Origin: an uncultured Clostridia bacterium
GTDB taxonomy: Bacteria > Bacillota > Clostridia > Peptostreptococcales > Anaerovoracaceae
Assembly (NCBI GenBank): GCA_934234035.1
Contig: CAKQHH010000001.1
Span: 186,001-250,000, forward strand
Direction of reading: 5' to 3'
Length of the DNA stretch: 64,000 bases
This document shows, one piece after another, positions 51,115 to 59,695 of this stretch. The position numbers were made by a program, and so were the translations under genes. The notes under the pieces were generated by a model, which saw only the letters and a program-made list of their open reading frames with translations, was not told the origin of the DNA and did no database searches. How positions within the stretch are numbered: position 1 is the first letter of the stretch; each line of letters opens with the position of its first letter.

Positions 51115-53736
51115 CTACGCAGATTTAGTTCTAGTCATGCGATTCCGCACCCATTTAATCAGCTGGATAATCGGCAGGCCGGCAAAGGCATACAGATATA
51201 CCGTGCCCAGCTGCGCCAGGTTCAGCGTCTCCACCTTGAACACCGTTTCCAGTCCCGGCACCGTAAGCACCGCTGTAATCAGAGCCGCCCCCAGCATAAA
51301 TGCACCCAGCAGCCACTTATTGTTGAAGAATTTTTTCGTAAAAATCACCGGATGATCCGATTTGCAGTTGAAGCCGTGGAACAAGCGAGCCAGACAAAGG
51401 GTTCCGAAGGCATAGGTGCTTCCCAGCAGCGCGCCGTTCTGATGGTAACCGGTCAAGAACGCAATCATGGTCATGGTTCCGATGACCCATCCGTCCACCG
51501 CGATTTTACTCAGAAACGCCCCGGTCAGAATCGATTCCTTTGCCGCCCTCGGCTTATCCTTCATCACTTCACTGTCGGAAGGCTCCACTCCCAGCGCGAT
51601 GGCCGGAAGACTGTCGGTGAGGAGGTTGATGAACAGCAGGTGTACCGGTGCAAAAGGAACCGGAAGCCCGGTCACCGATGCGGCGAGAACCGCAAGAATT
51701 GCCCCGAAGTTTCCCGACAACAGGAACTGAATGGCATTTTTGATATTCTTGTACAGATTTCGTCCGTTTGCCACGGCTTTTACAATTGTTGCAAAGTTGT
51801 CGTCAGTGAGAACCATGGCGGCGGCATCTTTTGCCACCTCCGTTCCGGTCACACCCATGGCAACACCGATATCCGCCTGCTTCAGTGCGGGCGCATCGTT
51901 CACGCCATCTCCCGTCATTGCCACAATCATACCTCGTTCCTGCCATGCCCGCACAATCCGAATTTTGTGCTCCGGAGATACTCTGGCATATACGGAAATT
52001 CCGGGAACAAATTCTCTCAGTTCGTCATCACTCATATTCTCAATGTCCGCGCCTTCACAGGCTTCGGAAAGATCCTGCAGAATTCCGATTCTCTTCGCAA
52101 TGGCCGCGGCAGTAATCTTGTGGTCTCCGGTAATCATCACCGGCCGAATTCCTGCTTTTATGCATTCCGCTACCGCATCCTTCGACTCTTCTCTCGGCGG
52201 ATCCATCATGGCAATCAGCCCCAGGAACACCAGATGGTTTTCGTCTTCCAAAGTCAACACGTGATTCTCCGGGACCTGCCGGTAAGTGAACGCCAGCACC
52301 CGCAATCCTTCCATGGAAAAATCTCGGTTCTGCTGCCGAATCATTCTTTTATCCTCATCGGTAATCTCCCGAATTCCTTCGGTGGTCTGAATATGATCCG
52401 TCAACTCCAGCAGTCGGTCCACAGCCCCTTTTACGATCATGCGATTCTCACCATCGATGGAATGAAGGGTCGACATCATTTTGCGGTCGCTGTCAAAAGG
52501 AAGTTCATCTACTCTCGGGTAAACCGACCGTACCGCCGCCGCTTCAATGCCGTATCGGCTGCCCAGATTGATTAGCGCCGTCTCCGTCGGGTCTCCGATT
52601 TCCACCCCGTTCTCATTGGTAGAATCATTGCACAGAATGCTGTAATCCATCAGACATTTCTGTGCCGCATCGTCCACATCAATTGCATCTGCCGGAATTC
52701 TCTTCCCCTCCACGTAGTAATCTTCCACCGTCATTTTATTCTGCGTCAGGGTTCCGGTTTTGTCCGAACAGATCACAGATACGCTGCCCAGTCCTTCCAC
52801 TGCCTGGAGCTTGCGGATTATCGCGTGCTCCTTCGCCATTTTCTGTGTCCCAAAAGAAAGTACGATTGTCACGATAGAGCTGAGAGCTTCCGGGATTGCC
52901 GCAACTGCAAGCGCCACGGCAAACATGAATGCACTGCCGATGTTCTCTCCGCGAAAAACATTGATGGCGAACAGAATCCCGCAGAATACCAGAATCAGCA
53001 CGGACAGTTTCTTGCCGAAGTCCTCCAGGTTTGCCTGAAGCGGAGTCTGTTTCTCCGAAGTCGACTTCAGAAGTCCGGCAATTCTGCCCACCTCCGTTTC
53101 CATTCCAATATCCGTTACCACCGCTTTTCCGCGTCCGTAACTGACAAAGCTTCCGGAGAAAAGCATGTTGGTCCGGTCGCCCAGAGGCACATCTTCCGAA
53201 ATCGCCGCGGTGCTTTTTTCCACCGCAAGGCTTTCGCCGGTAAGGGCACTCTCGTTGATTTTGAGACTTGCATTTTCAATCAGCCTTCCGTCTGCCGGAA
53301 CCATGTCCCCCGCTTCCAGCAGGATGACATCTCCAACCACAAGCTCCCTTGCAGGAATAATGACAGCGGAACCATCCCGCAGCACCTTTGCTTCCGGTCC
53401 CGAAAGGTTTTTCAAGCTCTGCAGCGACTGCTCCGCCTTTACCGTCTGCACCGTTCCCAGGATGGCATTAATGGTAATGACAATGACGATGACCGCCGCA
53501 CTTTCCGCATCTCCCAGAATGCCGGATATGATTGCCGATGCAATGAGAATCAGCACTAGAAAATCCTTATACTGTTCCAGAAAAATCTGCGGGATACTCT
53601 TTTTCTTTCCTTCTGCAAGTTCATTCCATCCACACCGTTCTCTGTTTTTGCTCACTTCCTCTCCGGTGAGACCGGTCTCTCTGCTGTTTACGCGTTCAAG
53701 AACCGTCTTCGCCGTCTCCTGATAGTATTTTTTCAT
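51115..53736 (-). CDS. Cation-transporting P-type ATPase (Ca2+/Mn2+ type)
   Basis: 873-residue P2-type ATPase. Actuator motif TGES at 166-169; phosphorylation site CSDKTGTLT with D325; MTGDGVNDAPALKQADIGVAM hinge. Ten membrane helices. The TM4 motif is IPEALSS (281-287), in place of PEGLP of SERCA; the acidic residue is kept. The C-terminal TM5/TM6 region has NLLTDSLPAIALG, the Ca/Mn-type site. A GAGGAGG precedes the ATG. A yybP-ykoY riboswitch lies upstream; this class responds to Mn2+ and often controls P-type ATPases, so I infer Mn2+ (or Ca2+) export. Direction of transport is inferred. Confidence 0.88.
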   Translation of the reverse strand: MKKYYQETAKTVLERVNSRETGLTGEEVSKNRERCGWNELAEGKKKSIPQIFLEQYKDFLVLILIASAIISGILGDAESAAVIVIVITINAILGTVQTVKAEQSLQSLKNLSGPEAKVLRDGSAVIIPARELVVGDVILLEAGDMVPADGRLIENASLKINESALTGESLAVEKSTAAISEDVPLGDRTNMLFSGSFVSYGRGKAVVTDIGMETEVGRIAGLLKSTSEKQTPLQANLEDFGKKLSVLILVFCGILFAINVFRGENIGSAFMFAVALAVAAIPEALSSIVTIVLSFGTQKMAKEHAIIRKLQAVEGLGSVSVICSDKTGTLTQNKMTVEDYYVEGKRIPADAIDVDDAAQKCLMDYSILCNDSTNENGVEIGDPTETALINLGSRYGIEAAAVRSVYPRVDELPFDSDRKMMSTLHSIDGENRMIVKGAVDRLLELTDHIQTTEGIREITDEDKRMIRQQNRDFSMEGLRVLAFTYRQVPENHVLTLEDENHLVFLGLIAMMDPPREESKDAVAECIKAGIRPVMITGDHKITAAAIAKRIGILQDLSEACEGADIENMSDDELREFVPGISVYARVSPEHKIRIVRAWQERGMIVAMTGDGVNDAPALKQADIGVAMGVTGTEVAKDAAAMVLTDDNFATIVKAVANGRNLYKNIKNAIQFLLSGNFGAILAVLAASVTGLPVPFAPVHLLFINLLTDSLPAIALGVEPSDSEVMKDKPRAAKESILTGAFLSKIAVDGWVIGTMTMIAFLTGYHQNGALLGSTYAFGTLCLARLFHGFNCKSDHPVIFTKKFFNNKWLLGAFMLGAALITAVLTVPGLETVFKVETLNLAQLGTVYLYAFAGLPIIQLIKWVRNRMTRTKSA

Positions 53737-53848
53737 AATTTTGCCTCCTCTTTTTCAAGAATTCACAGACTGAATTTCCCGTGCAGTGGAGCGAATCTTC
53801 TGCAAAATGATATAAAAAAAGAAACCTCTACTGCACAACAAAACATGC

Positions 53849-53943
53849 AATAAAAGTCTCACCAATTTCTTGAGGCACCGGATGCTTCCATCGTACTGAC
53901 GACGCCACAAACGCAAATATATACGTAGGTTACTCCCCTTTAT
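53849..53943 (-). ncRNA. yybP-ykoY (Mn2+) riboswitch
   Basis: The leader of the P-type ATPase gene has, in order on the minus strand, AAAGGGGAGTAAC (near 53929-53942), GTCGTCAGTACGATGG and GGTGAGACTTTTATT (53849-53863). These are the conserved GGGGAGUA, CGUCA-type and GGUGAGAC blocks of yybP-ykoY. A T-run at 53814-53820 and the inverted repeat GTGCAGT/ACTGCAC around 53785-53835 lie downstream and could be part of the expression platform, which I cannot define. Known members bind Mn2+ and turn on exporters. Confidence 0.8.
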
Positions 53944-53953
53944 TATTAGGGCA

Positions 53954-53983
53954 ATTATATATTCTCTCTGCGGAATCTGTCAA
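53954..53983 (-). promoter_or_regulatory. Promoter of the riboswitch-P-type ATPase transcript
   Basis: Minus-strand TTGACA (53978-53983), 18-bp spacer, TATAAT (53954-53959); close to consensus. The transcript would start only a few bases before the riboswitch. Confidence 0.8.
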
Positions 53984-54001
53984 GCCCTTTTGCGAGAAAA
54001 A

Positions 54002-54023
54002 CCGGATTGCAAATGCAACCCGG
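54002..54023 (-). terminator. Terminator after the DUF4143 ATPase
   Basis: Ten-base stem CCGGGTTGCA/TGCAATCCGG with a 2-base loop (one G-U), followed on the minus strand by TTTTTCTC. It is 13 bp past the stop codon. Confidence 0.85.
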
Positions 54024-54036
54024 TCACCGGTTCATC

Positions 54037-55344
54037 CTAAATAAATGCAGCCATGTACAACGGCAGCGTGATGATGCGATCGTCACTTACCCCTATATTT
54101 CCATCTGCAAACTTGTACCCCCAAGGAATATCTTTGTTTTTTTTCATTACCGACTTCAGTGAATTTGCCTTTCCCTGTCCACTCTTGACTTCAATCGGAA
54201 CAACACTTCCATCTTTCTGAATAATCACATCAATTTCCTTTTGAGATGTATCATTTTTATAGAAATACAACCTATGTCCCTTTTTATAAAGTGCATCTGC
54301 CACTGCACACTCATACATGCCGCCTTTTGAATTTCCCTCTAAGGTATTTTCCACAATATGCTGCTTCAATGAAAAATCTTTCATCGCCATAAGCAACGAC
54401 AAGTCAGTTGTGTATGCTCGGAAAAAATCGTCTCGTGCATAATCATCCAGATCAAATTTGATATCTGTCACACGCTTGCAAATATGTATCATATCCGCCC
54501 GAAGAAGCCACTCGATACTGGAATAGTACTTTTGCGCCCGTCCTCCACGTTCCACCTCTTTATACTGGAACTTATGATTTTCCTTATCCAACAGCTGCTT
54601 TGCGAGCGAGAGATAACATTTTTCCGCTTTTACCTTTTCTTCCGCAGTTGCATAATGTGCAATATCGTACAGATATCCTTGCAAGAGATTTCTTTGAATC
54701 CGATCCACGTCCCTGAAATCTCTTGTTTCTGCATATTTTGAGACCGCTTCCGGCATACCGCCGATTGCGACATACTGTCTGTAGTAGGCCATCATTTGAG
54801 AATGAATGGCCTCCGGAATTGCAGTTCTCGATTCAAGATAACCACGAAGAGTCTCAATCATATCTCCAGTTATCCCCATTCCCCAGAGAAACTCTTCAAA
54901 ATCAAGTCCATCCATTTTCAGATAATCCACGTAACCCACCGGATAGGATGAAGCTCGTTTATAATCGATTCCCAAGAGCGAACCGGAGGCAATTACATCG
55001 AAGCGGTTATCTAAGGCCCAGAATTTAAGCGAAGTTAATGCCTCTTGGCACTCTTGAATTTCATCCAAAAAAATCATGGTTTTTCCCGGCACAATCTTCT
55101 TTTCCGGAAATCGAAACCGCATCGCCATCACCATATTATCGACCGTGAGATCTCCGGAAAAAATATCCCTTGCAGAAGGCATCTGTTTGAAATTGATTTC
55201 CACATATTCTTCGTAGTTCTCTTCCGCAAAACGTTCAATTATATATGTTTTTCCGGTTTGTCTCGCCCCCTGCACGACAAGACACTTTCGATCCTTTGAT
55301 TCAACCCATTTTTTGATATCCTTTGTCGCTTTTCGCTTCAACAT
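54037..55344 (-). CDS. AAA_14/DUF4143 ATP-binding protein
   Basis: The 435-residue protein has an N-terminal ATPase with Walker A VVQGARQTGKTYIIE and Walker B KTMIFLDEIQE, plus SGSLLGIDYKR, then the DUF4143 C-terminal domain with YLKMDGLDFEEFLWG and GGMYECAVADALYKKGHRLYFYKNDTSQKEIDVII (nuclease-like fold of the restriction type, ending with PIEVKSGQGKANSLK). Members are common in bacteria and of unknown role. ATG follows GAGGTGG. The gene has a regulatory region with three phased repeats. The flanking sequence is AT-rich. Confidence 0.88.
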   Translation of the reverse strand: MLKRKATKDIKKWVESKDRKCLVVQGARQTGKTYIIERFAEENYEEYVEINFKQMPSARDIFSGDLTVDNMVMAMRFRFPEKKIVPGKTMIFLDEIQECQEALTSLKFWALDNRFDVIASGSLLGIDYKRASSYPVGYVDYLKMDGLDFEEFLWGMGITGDMIETLRGYLESRTAIPEAIHSQMMAYYRQYVAIGGMPEAVSKYAETRDFRDVDRIQRNLLQGYLYDIAHYATAEEKVKAEKCYLSLAKQLLDKENHKFQYKEVERGGRAQKYYSSIEWLLRADMIHICKRVTDIKFDLDDYARDDFFRAYTTDLSLLMAMKDFSLKQHIVENTLEGNSKGGMYECAVADALYKKGHRLYFYKNDTSQKEIDVIIQKDGSVVPIEVKSGQGKANSLKSVMKKNKDIPWGYKFADGNIGVSDDRIITLPLYMAAFI

Positions 55345-55354
55345 ACAACCACCT

Positions 55355-55433
55355 CATCAACATTTTTAGATATAAAAATGTACATTACATCAACATTTTT
55401 AACTACAAATATGACCTATTCATCAACATTTTT
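55355..55433 (-). repeat. Three 13-bp direct repeats with exact 33-bp spacing upstream of the DUF4143 gene
   Basis: CATCAACATTTTT (plus-strand sense) occurs at 55355-55367, 55388-55400 and 55421-55433. The spacing of exactly 33 bp equals about three helical turns, so bound proteins would lie on one face. The first copy reaches the gene's ribosome binding site. Upstream on the minus strand is an AT-rich region with TATAAT and an AAGAT/ATCTT inverted repeat. Probable operator or iteron-like element; function inferred. Confidence 0.7.
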
Positions 55434-55508
55434 GTATATTATATCATTAAAGATTTTATCTTAAAAGTCAAATTTAAATGTTATGTGGTTTTGGGCTGAA
55501 AACCGCCA

Positions 55509-56543
55509 TCAACACTCCACGGCGACTTTAATCACACCATCCCGCTTATTCTCGAACAGCTCATAGGCTTCATCAATCCGGCAAAGAGGATAGGTATGAG
55601 TAATCAGCAGCTCGGTATCGATTTTCCCTTGCGCAATGAGCTGCAAGGTTTCCTCGCAGTCACAGCCGTCCACGCCTCCGGTTTTGAAGGTGAGATTCTT
55701 TCCGTACATCTCCGGAAGCGGAAGAATCTGCGGCTTGTCGTAAAGCGCCACTACCGTCACGATAGCGTTCGGCCGGGCACACTCCCATGCCAGCCGGAAG
55801 GTGGAATCCGCGCCCGCAACCTCCAAAACCACATCCGCACCGCCGTGTTCGCTGTTCTGCAGCACGTATTCCCGGCACTTTTCCGGAGTTACGGTCTTCA
55901 CTTCCGGGTAATGCTCATTTATAAAACGAATTCTCTCCGCATCTTGCTCGCACACGATGATATTCTTCGGCTCCTTCAGCATCACGCTGATCAATGTGCA
56001 AATTCCGGTAGGGCCGGCCCCAATAATCAGCACGGTATCTTCCTCCGTAATCTCGGAAATTCGCGCCGCCCAGTAGCCGGTAGCCAGAACATCGCCCACC
56101 AGAAGTGCCTGACGGTCCGTCACCCCGTCCGGAATCTTATTCAATCCCTGATTCGCAAAAGGAACCCGCACGTATTCCGCCTGTCCCCCATCAATCCGAC
56201 ATCCCAGTGCCCATCCGCCGTTCTCATCGGTACAGTTATTCACAAAGCCCTTCTTGCAGAAAAAGCATTCGCCGCAGAAGGTCTCCACATTCACGGTGAC
56301 CCGGTCTCCCGGCTTCACATGCGTTATCCGCTCTCCCACGGATTCCACTATTCCCACCATCTCATGTCCTACGGTAATTCCCGGCACCGCCCGCGGAACG
56401 CTTCCGTGCTTGATGTGCAGATCGCTGGAGCAAATGCTGGCCAGCGTCACCTTCACGATGGCATCCCGGTCGTGTAAGAGCACCGGCTTTTCTTTTTCCC
56501 GCAATTCGAACTTTCCTTCTGAAACATACGTATACGTCTGCAT
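55509..56543 (-). CDS. Zinc-dependent medium-chain alcohol dehydrogenase
   Basis: The 344-residue protein has the catalytic-zinc region ICSSDLHIKHG and GHEMVGIVESVG, the structural-zinc cysteine set FCGECFFCKKGFVNNC, and the Rossmann segment VLIIGAGPTGICTLI. Substrate may be a secondary alcohol, sorbitol- or threonine-type polyol; the sequence is not decisive. Start uncertain: ATG at 56543 (family-like N-terminus MQTYTYVSEGKFEL) or GTG/ATG 12-15 bases upstream. It has its own promoter with a palindrome. Confidence 0.85.
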   Translation of the reverse strand: MQTYTYVSEGKFELREKEKPVLLHDRDAIVKVTLASICSSDLHIKHGSVPRAVPGITVGHEMVGIVESVGERITHVKPGDRVTVNVETFCGECFFCKKGFVNNCTDENGGWALGCRIDGGQAEYVRVPFANQGLNKIPDGVTDRQALLVGDVLATGYWAARISEITEEDTVLIIGAGPTGICTLISVMLKEPKNIIVCEQDAERIRFINEHYPEVKTVTPEKCREYVLQNSEHGGADVVLEVAGADSTFRLAWECARPNAIVTVVALYDKPQILPLPEMYGKNLTFKTGGVDGCDCEETLQLIAQGKIDTELLITHTYPLCRIDEAYELFENKRDGVIKVAVEC

Positions 56544-56594
56544 ATTCAATCCCATCACTTTCTAAAAACAATTTCACTCGGTATCTCATATTTC

Positions 56595-56618
56595 GTTCTT
56601 CGAACGTTATCAGAATAC
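56595..56618 (-). promoter_or_regulatory. Promoter with palindrome upstream of the alcohol dehydrogenase
   Basis: Minus-strand extended -10 TATTCT (56613-56618) preceded by TGG; just downstream CGTTC, three bases, GAACG (56595-56607) form an inverted repeat near the start point. Operator function is inferred. Confidence 0.4.
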
Positions 56619-56744
56619 CATATTTTTCCGGTTTTCTCCATAACGAAACGAGGACCCCGCCGAAGCAGAATCCCCGTCTCAAATTTAAGAACGCTTTCTT
56701 ATATGAAGGTACTTATTTAAAATATCCGTCTTCGTTCCGACCGA

Positions 56745-57170
56745 TTAGCCCAGCAGCAGCAAACTAAATACCAGTGTGAAGAGGGCTACGGTCTCGATAA
56801 CACCGATAACGATGAAGTAGTTCGCAGTACCCTTTCCGGTTGCACCCAGTGCATCTGCAGCTGCAGCGGCGCATCTGCCCTGGAACAGAGCGGACATACC
56901 GATTGCCAGTCCACCAAATACGCCAACCCAGAGAGCCAGGGATGGATCGCAGTTAGCACTCTTAATGAAGTTCATCAGAAGGAATCCGTAGATGGTCTGT
57001 GTCAGAGGCGCACCGGCGAATGCGATCATGATGAACGGAGCCTGTTTGCCACTTGCGTAGCACTTCTTCCATGCTCCTACGGAAGACATACCTGCAAAAC
57101 CTGTACCGAATGCGGATCCAGCTGCGGAAAGACCAAGGGCTGCTGCCATACCAAGAAATGCGATGTTCAT
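56745..57170 (-). CDS. ntpK: V-type ATPase subunit K (proteolipid)
   Basis: Membrane ring subunit of 141 residues with four helices. The residues that bind Na+ in Enterococcus NtpK have counterparts: L56-T57-Q58 (APLTQTIYGF), Q97 (SALFQGRCA) and E126 (GVIETVALF). This suggests a Na+-translocating ring, an inference from motif similarity. Last gene of the operon, 57 bp after ntpI. A weak hairpin region (56645-56680) follows; I see no clean terminator. Confidence 0.92.
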   Translation of the reverse strand: MNIAFLGMAAALGLSAAGSAFGTGFAGMSSVGAWKKCYASGKQAPFIMIAFAGAPLTQTIYGFLLMNFIKSANCDPSLALWVGVFGGLAIGMSALFQGRCAAAAADALGATGKGTANYFIVIGVIETVALFTLVFSLLLLG

Positions 57171-57227
57171 AATAATTCTCCTTTTCTAAATTACATCAGA
57201 ATCATTTATAATTTACATTTAGAATCT

Positions 57228-59072
57228 TTATTTGATGACCTTTTTGTGTTTCTTAAAAGGTTCATATGGAATACCTGTCCACTCCAGGCCAACCTGGCCG
57301 GAGAACTCCAGTACGTTCAGACGAACGCCGTGAACGACTACGGACAGGAAACACATAACGATGTTCAACGCGTGTCCGATAAAGAATACCAGCGCGCCGA
57401 CAATCACCAGCGGTCCGCCGAAGCCGGCCGCAATACCGTCAAAGCTCTGAGAAATAGCCAGTCCAGCCATTCCTACCGCGAAGAGTCGGATATAACTCAT
57501 GATGTTTCCGAAACAGCTGATGGTGTCCAAGAATACGGTAAAGATGTCCGAAAGTCCGGACTTCAGCCCCTGTCCAAATGTCTTGTCCGGGGACATGCCG
57601 CCGAACAGCACTACCATTGCAAAGGCCGCGCCAACGCCAACACCCACCGGTGTCAGGGCAATCTTCTCTCCGATTACCAGGTTCAGACAGAGCAGGTACA
57701 GCGATACAATCGCAATCAGCCATCCAAGGTCTGCCAGCCAGCTCAGGTTCTTCTCCGAAATCTTCTTCTTTACGGAAATCAAGCTTCCCAGGCACATCTG
57801 AATCGCACCCACCGAGAACGAGAATTTCATTATCATGTTCTGCTGGGTGGAAGCGCTCACGTTGAAGTATTCCGGATAACTTGCCATGCTTGGAATTACC
57901 AAGGATTTCAAGAGCGGAACCTTCATGGCGCTCTCCAGACCGAACCAGGTACCGGTGATTGCACCCCAGACGATGGTTGCAAAAGAAAGCACGAACAGCA
58001 GATAGGTCGCCGTATTCTTTTTCTTCGTCTTCGCGACGTATCCGATGGTACCAATGAGAATCAGCACACCGTACGCACCGTCGCCCAGAATCATTGCAAA
58101 GAACAATGTGAAGAACAACAGGAACCACATCGAGATATCGCTTTCTCGGTATCCCGGCAGAATTCCCAGGATGTTGTACAGCGGTTCAATGAGTCCGGAA
58201 ACCTTGCCGAATTTCAGCTTAGTCGGAATCTTCTCATCATCGGCATCCACGCTCTCAATCGCATATGCCCAGCCGTTCTCTGCAGCGGATGCCTTGAATT
58301 CATCCACATCTGCTTCCGGCACATATCCGGACAGCCACACGAAACGATCGTCGCTTCCGGCTGTCTGGCTGGCCGAAGAGTAATTCGCCTCGTTCTGTGC
58401 CACCAGCATTGCGGCATTAAAGCTGTCCATATGCAGCGCCGCTTCCTTCAGCGTCTCCACGCTCTTGTCGATGCCCGCCTGACAATCCGCTTCCGCAGCG
58501 GCAAGCTCTTCTGCTCCCTTTTCCGGAAGGTTGAACTCACTCGCACCGAACTCCGGCGGAAGCGTTCCGATGGAAGCAATCAGTACTTCCTTCTTGATGT
58601 CCTTCAGGTGAATCACCTGACGCTCTTCATCTGCCGCCAGGGTCGCATAGGTGCTCGCCGGTACGCGGTAAAAATAAAGATCGTACTTGCGGTCCTTCAG
58701 CAGTTCAAGATCTTCCGAGGTAATATCCCCCCAAGGAGAAACCCTCTCGATTTCTGCGTGCAGAACCGACAGTTCTTGCTCAAGAGCTGCCTTTCTCTCA
58801 ACGGCTCCCTTTACCTCACCGTAGAACTTCTCGAACTCTTCACCCTGAAGCAGCGGCTTCGCCGTCAGGTTCTTCTGTTCTTTCTTGTCCGGGAGATATT
58901 CCGCAAGGGATGCGGTCAATCTGGACAGTTCGGTGAACTTTTCCGTTACGGTATGCACCGCACCTTTTTTCTCGGCAATATGCAAAACACCGAGTTTTTC
59001 AAGCCCATCGAGCATCTCTTTCTTCCGTGAAAGCGATGACACGACGTAGACCATTTTCATTTTCTCTATCAT
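57228..59072 (-). CDS. ntpI: V-type ATPase subunit I (a-type stator)
   Basis: 614 residues: a cytoplasmic N-terminal half with coiled coils (about 1-320) and a C-terminal membrane half with about seven helices. The motif around the essential arginine is in MSYIRLFAVGMAGLAIS, a family hallmark, and NIVMCFLSVVVHGVRLNVLEF follows. It is the stator subunit that forms the ion channel with the K ring. ATG overlaps the ntpD stop by four bases (ATGA). The C-terminus ends WTGIPYEPFKKHKK. Confidence 0.94.
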   Translation of the reverse strand: MIEKMKMVYVVSSLSRKKEMLDGLEKLGVLHIAEKKGAVHTVTEKFTELSRLTASLAEYLPDKKEQKNLTAKPLLQGEEFEKFYGEVKGAVERKAALEQELSVLHAEIERVSPWGDITSEDLELLKDRKYDLYFYRVPASTYATLAADEERQVIHLKDIKKEVLIASIGTLPPEFGASEFNLPEKGAEELAAAEADCQAGIDKSVETLKEAALHMDSFNAAMLVAQNEANYSSASQTAGSDDRFVWLSGYVPEADVDEFKASAAENGWAYAIESVDADDEKIPTKLKFGKVSGLIEPLYNILGILPGYRESDISMWFLLFFTLFFAMILGDGAYGVLILIGTIGYVAKTKKKNTATYLLFVLSFATIVWGAITGTWFGLESAMKVPLLKSLVIPSMASYPEYFNVSASTQQNMIMKFSFSVGAIQMCLGSLISVKKKISEKNLSWLADLGWLIAIVSLYLLCLNLVIGEKIALTPVGVGVGAAFAMVVLFGGMSPDKTFGQGLKSGLSDIFTVFLDTISCFGNIMSYIRLFAVGMAGLAISQSFDGIAAGFGGPLVIVGALVFFIGHALNIVMCFLSVVVHGVRLNVLEFSGQVGLEWTGIPYEPFKKHKKVIK

Positions 59073-59683
59073 TGTGCCGCCTCCACTAACTTTTTCTTTG
59101 AAATCTTTCCGCGAACAACCGCCGCTGTCTGCTGGTCGCCCAGGTATACTCCGATTACTCGAATGTTTTCCTTGGCTTCCGGAATCTTAACCTTCTCGAA
59201 CAGGTTTACTCTCTGGGATGTGGACCGAAGTTCTTTTTCCAGAAGTGCTTCCTGTTTCCGAAGGGTGGAAACCAGTGCATCCAGCCGCGCGATTTCGCGT
59301 AGTTTTACCAGTGCAGTATCCACCCACAGAGGATAGTCATCTACATCATACTCAACATCCTTGAATTTCAGCTCCTCGAACTTCGGAACCGTAACTCCGG
59401 CGATGTTCTCGTTTCTGCAGATTACTGTCTCTGGCTGAACAAGTGTGTCAATACTCTTGTCCTCGTCGAAGATCGCATTTTCTGCAAATACAGCTACCCA
59501 ATCATCGAGATTACCAATCATCTGAACACGTTCAGCTTCCTTCTGCGCCAATTCAGCTCTCGTTGTCATGATTACCTGCTGAAGCTGCTGTTTCTTGAGC
59601 TGCAGGGTTGGCAAATAGCGCTGATACTGTTTCAGAAGGTCCTTCTGCACTTTCTGTTCATTTTTAGTAAGTTTGATAGCCAC
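59069..59683 (-). CDS. ntpD: V-type ATPase subunit D (central stalk)
   Basis: Rotary shaft subunit of 204 residues, mostly long helices: LTKNEQKVQKDLLKQYQRYL at the N-terminus and KARLDALVS/LRKQEALLEKELRSTSQRVNLFEK toward the C-terminus, the family coiled-coil pair. It starts 12 bp after ntpB. Length fits the D subunit. No separate F subunit is seen in the operon. Confidence 0.93.
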   Translation of the reverse strand: MAIKLTKNEQKVQKDLLKQYQRYLPTLQLKKQQLQQVIMTTRAELAQKEAERVQMIGNLDDWVAVFAENAIFDEDKSIDTLVQPETVICRNENIAGVTVPKFEELKFKDVEYDVDDYPLWVDTALVKLREIARLDALVSTLRKQEALLEKELRSTSQRVNLFEKVKIPEAKENIRVIGVYLGDQQTAAVVRGKISKKKLVEAAQ

Positions 59684-59695
59684 TGTCTGCTCCTT

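Noticed and set aside
57246..59030. Long plus-strand frame opposite V-ATPase subunit I
   Set aside because: Shadow of a highly conserved gene; His/Asn/Gln-rich composition is typical of antisense frames.
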